A DNA stretch of 6,311 nucleotides from an uncultured Campylobacter sp. (GTDB lineage Bacteria > Campylobacterota > Campylobacteria > Campylobacterales > Campylobacteraceae), in contig CALCKS010000227.1 of the NCBI GenBank assembly GCA_937965895.1, positions 1 to 6,311 on the forward strand, given 5' to 3'. Shown here piece by piece: positions 5,786-6,311 of this stretch (position 1 is the first letter of the stretch; each line of letters opens with the position of its first letter). The position numbers were made by a program, and so were the translations under genes. Under the pieces are notes generated by a model. The model saw only the letters and a program-made list of their open reading frames with translations. It had not been told where the DNA came from and made no database searches.

Positions 5786-6311
5786 TTGAAAAATTTTATC
5801 CTAAAGGACGAAAACGCCGTTTACTACGAGTGCGGATACAGCTGCGACAACGCGATATTTTTAAGTCTCGCGGGGCGCAAATTTTTCCTCACCGACGCGC
5901 GTTATAGCATCGAGGCGCGCGAGCTTTGCAAAGGTACCGAAGTGATCGAGGTCGAGCGAAATTTGATAAAAGACGCGCGACTGTTTTTGCGAAAGGCGGG
6001 CGTTCGTGAGCTTAGCTATAACCCGTACGATTTTAGCGCGGGAGAGTGGGAAGCCCTAAGCAAAGGGCTTGGGATAAGATTTAAGGCGCGGGCGAATTTT
6101 TCGCAAATTTCGCGCATAGTAAAATCAGAAGACGAGATAAAAATTTTAAAACGCGCGGCGCAGCTTGGTGCGGAAAGATTTGACGAATTTGCCGCGTTCG
6201 TGCGCTATAGCGGCGAAGGCATGAGCGAAGAGGAGCTGTTTTTTAACGCCGAGCTTATCTTTAAGAAAAAGGGCGAGCTCGCGCTTAGCTTTTCGCCTAT
6301 CGTCGCGATCA
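5786..6311 (+). CDS. M24 aminopeptidase P family peptidase (3' end outside window)
   Basis: This is probably a cytoplasmic metallopeptidase acting on Xaa-Pro bonds (PepP/PepQ type). The visible 175 residues run MKNFILKDENAVYYECGYSC and onward. FFLTDARY (33-40) is the hallmark of the N-terminal creatinase-like domain. The RIVKSEDEIKILKRAA stretch (110-125) marks the passage into the catalytic pita-bread domain, and SFSPIVAI at the edge is the usual run-up to it. The metal ligands lie beyond the window, so activity cannot be judged. The start is TTG at 5786. The same frame has the aroQ stop (5771-5773) just upstream, no ATG is available before residue 146, and AGGA (5777-5780) is five bases before the TTG. 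The 12-base gap suggests co-transcription with aroQ. The family is well supported. The exact specificity is not. Confidence 0.87.
   Translation, partial: MKNFILKDENAVYYECGYSCDNAIFLSLAGRKFFLTDARYSIEARELCKGTEVIEVERNLIKDARLFLRKAGVRELSYNPYDFSAGEWEALSKGLGIRFKARANFSQISRIVKSEDEIKILKRAAQLGAERFDEFAAFVRYSGEGMSEEELFFNAELIFKKKGELALSFSPIVAI

Overview
The window looks like ordinary chromosomal core-gene DNA from an epsilonproteobacterium, most likely a Campylobacter of the higher-GC oral group (C. showae, C. rectus, C. curvus, C. gracilis or C. concisus type). Three things suggest this. The order aroQ / amidohydrolase / sppA / uncharacterised protein is the one I remember from C. jejuni (Cj0066c to Cj0069). 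The GC content is close to half by eye, well above C. jejuni. The hexamer AAATTT is extremely dense. The genus is an inference; no marker gene is present.

Layout. Positions 1-958 (+) hold the 3' part of ribD (riboflavin synthesis), whose start lies left of the window. Positions 1005-1859 (+) hold thiF, a ThiF-type adenylyltransferase with a ThiS-like N-terminal domain, behind a good ribosome binding site and a possible promoter of its own. Positions 1860-2198 are a convergent, AT-richer gap with short direct repeats and no convincing gene. Three genes then run leftward on the minus strand. In transcription order they are an aminofutalosine-deaminase-family amidohydrolase (5199-3973), the signal peptide peptidase sppA (3809-2940) and an uncharacterised conserved protein (2930-2199) only 9 bases behind sppA. 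Divergent from this block, aroQ (5291-5773, +) encodes type II 3-dehydroquinase. It is followed after 12 bases by an M24 aminopeptidase P family gene starting at a TTG (5786) and running off the right edge.

How the genes fit together. Most are housekeeping metabolism: riboflavin, thiamine thiazole, shikimate/chorismate and possibly menaquinone, plus membrane and cytoplasmic proteolysis. aroQ feeds chorismate synthesis, and chorismate is the entry point of the futalosine menaquinone route, so its divergent pairing with an aminofutalosine-deaminase-family gene is metabolically suggestive. Both genes have recognisable -10 boxes in the 91-base gap between them.

I found no mobile element, CRISPR array, RNA gene, toxin-antitoxin pair or defence system, and nothing I would call a new biological system. 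The points most worth a second look are the roughly 25-fold excess of AAATTT in all reading frames, a Leu in place of the usual Pro in the SPGG loop of SppA, the uncertain substrate of the amidohydrolase, and an insertion of about 48 residues in the RibD deaminase domain.
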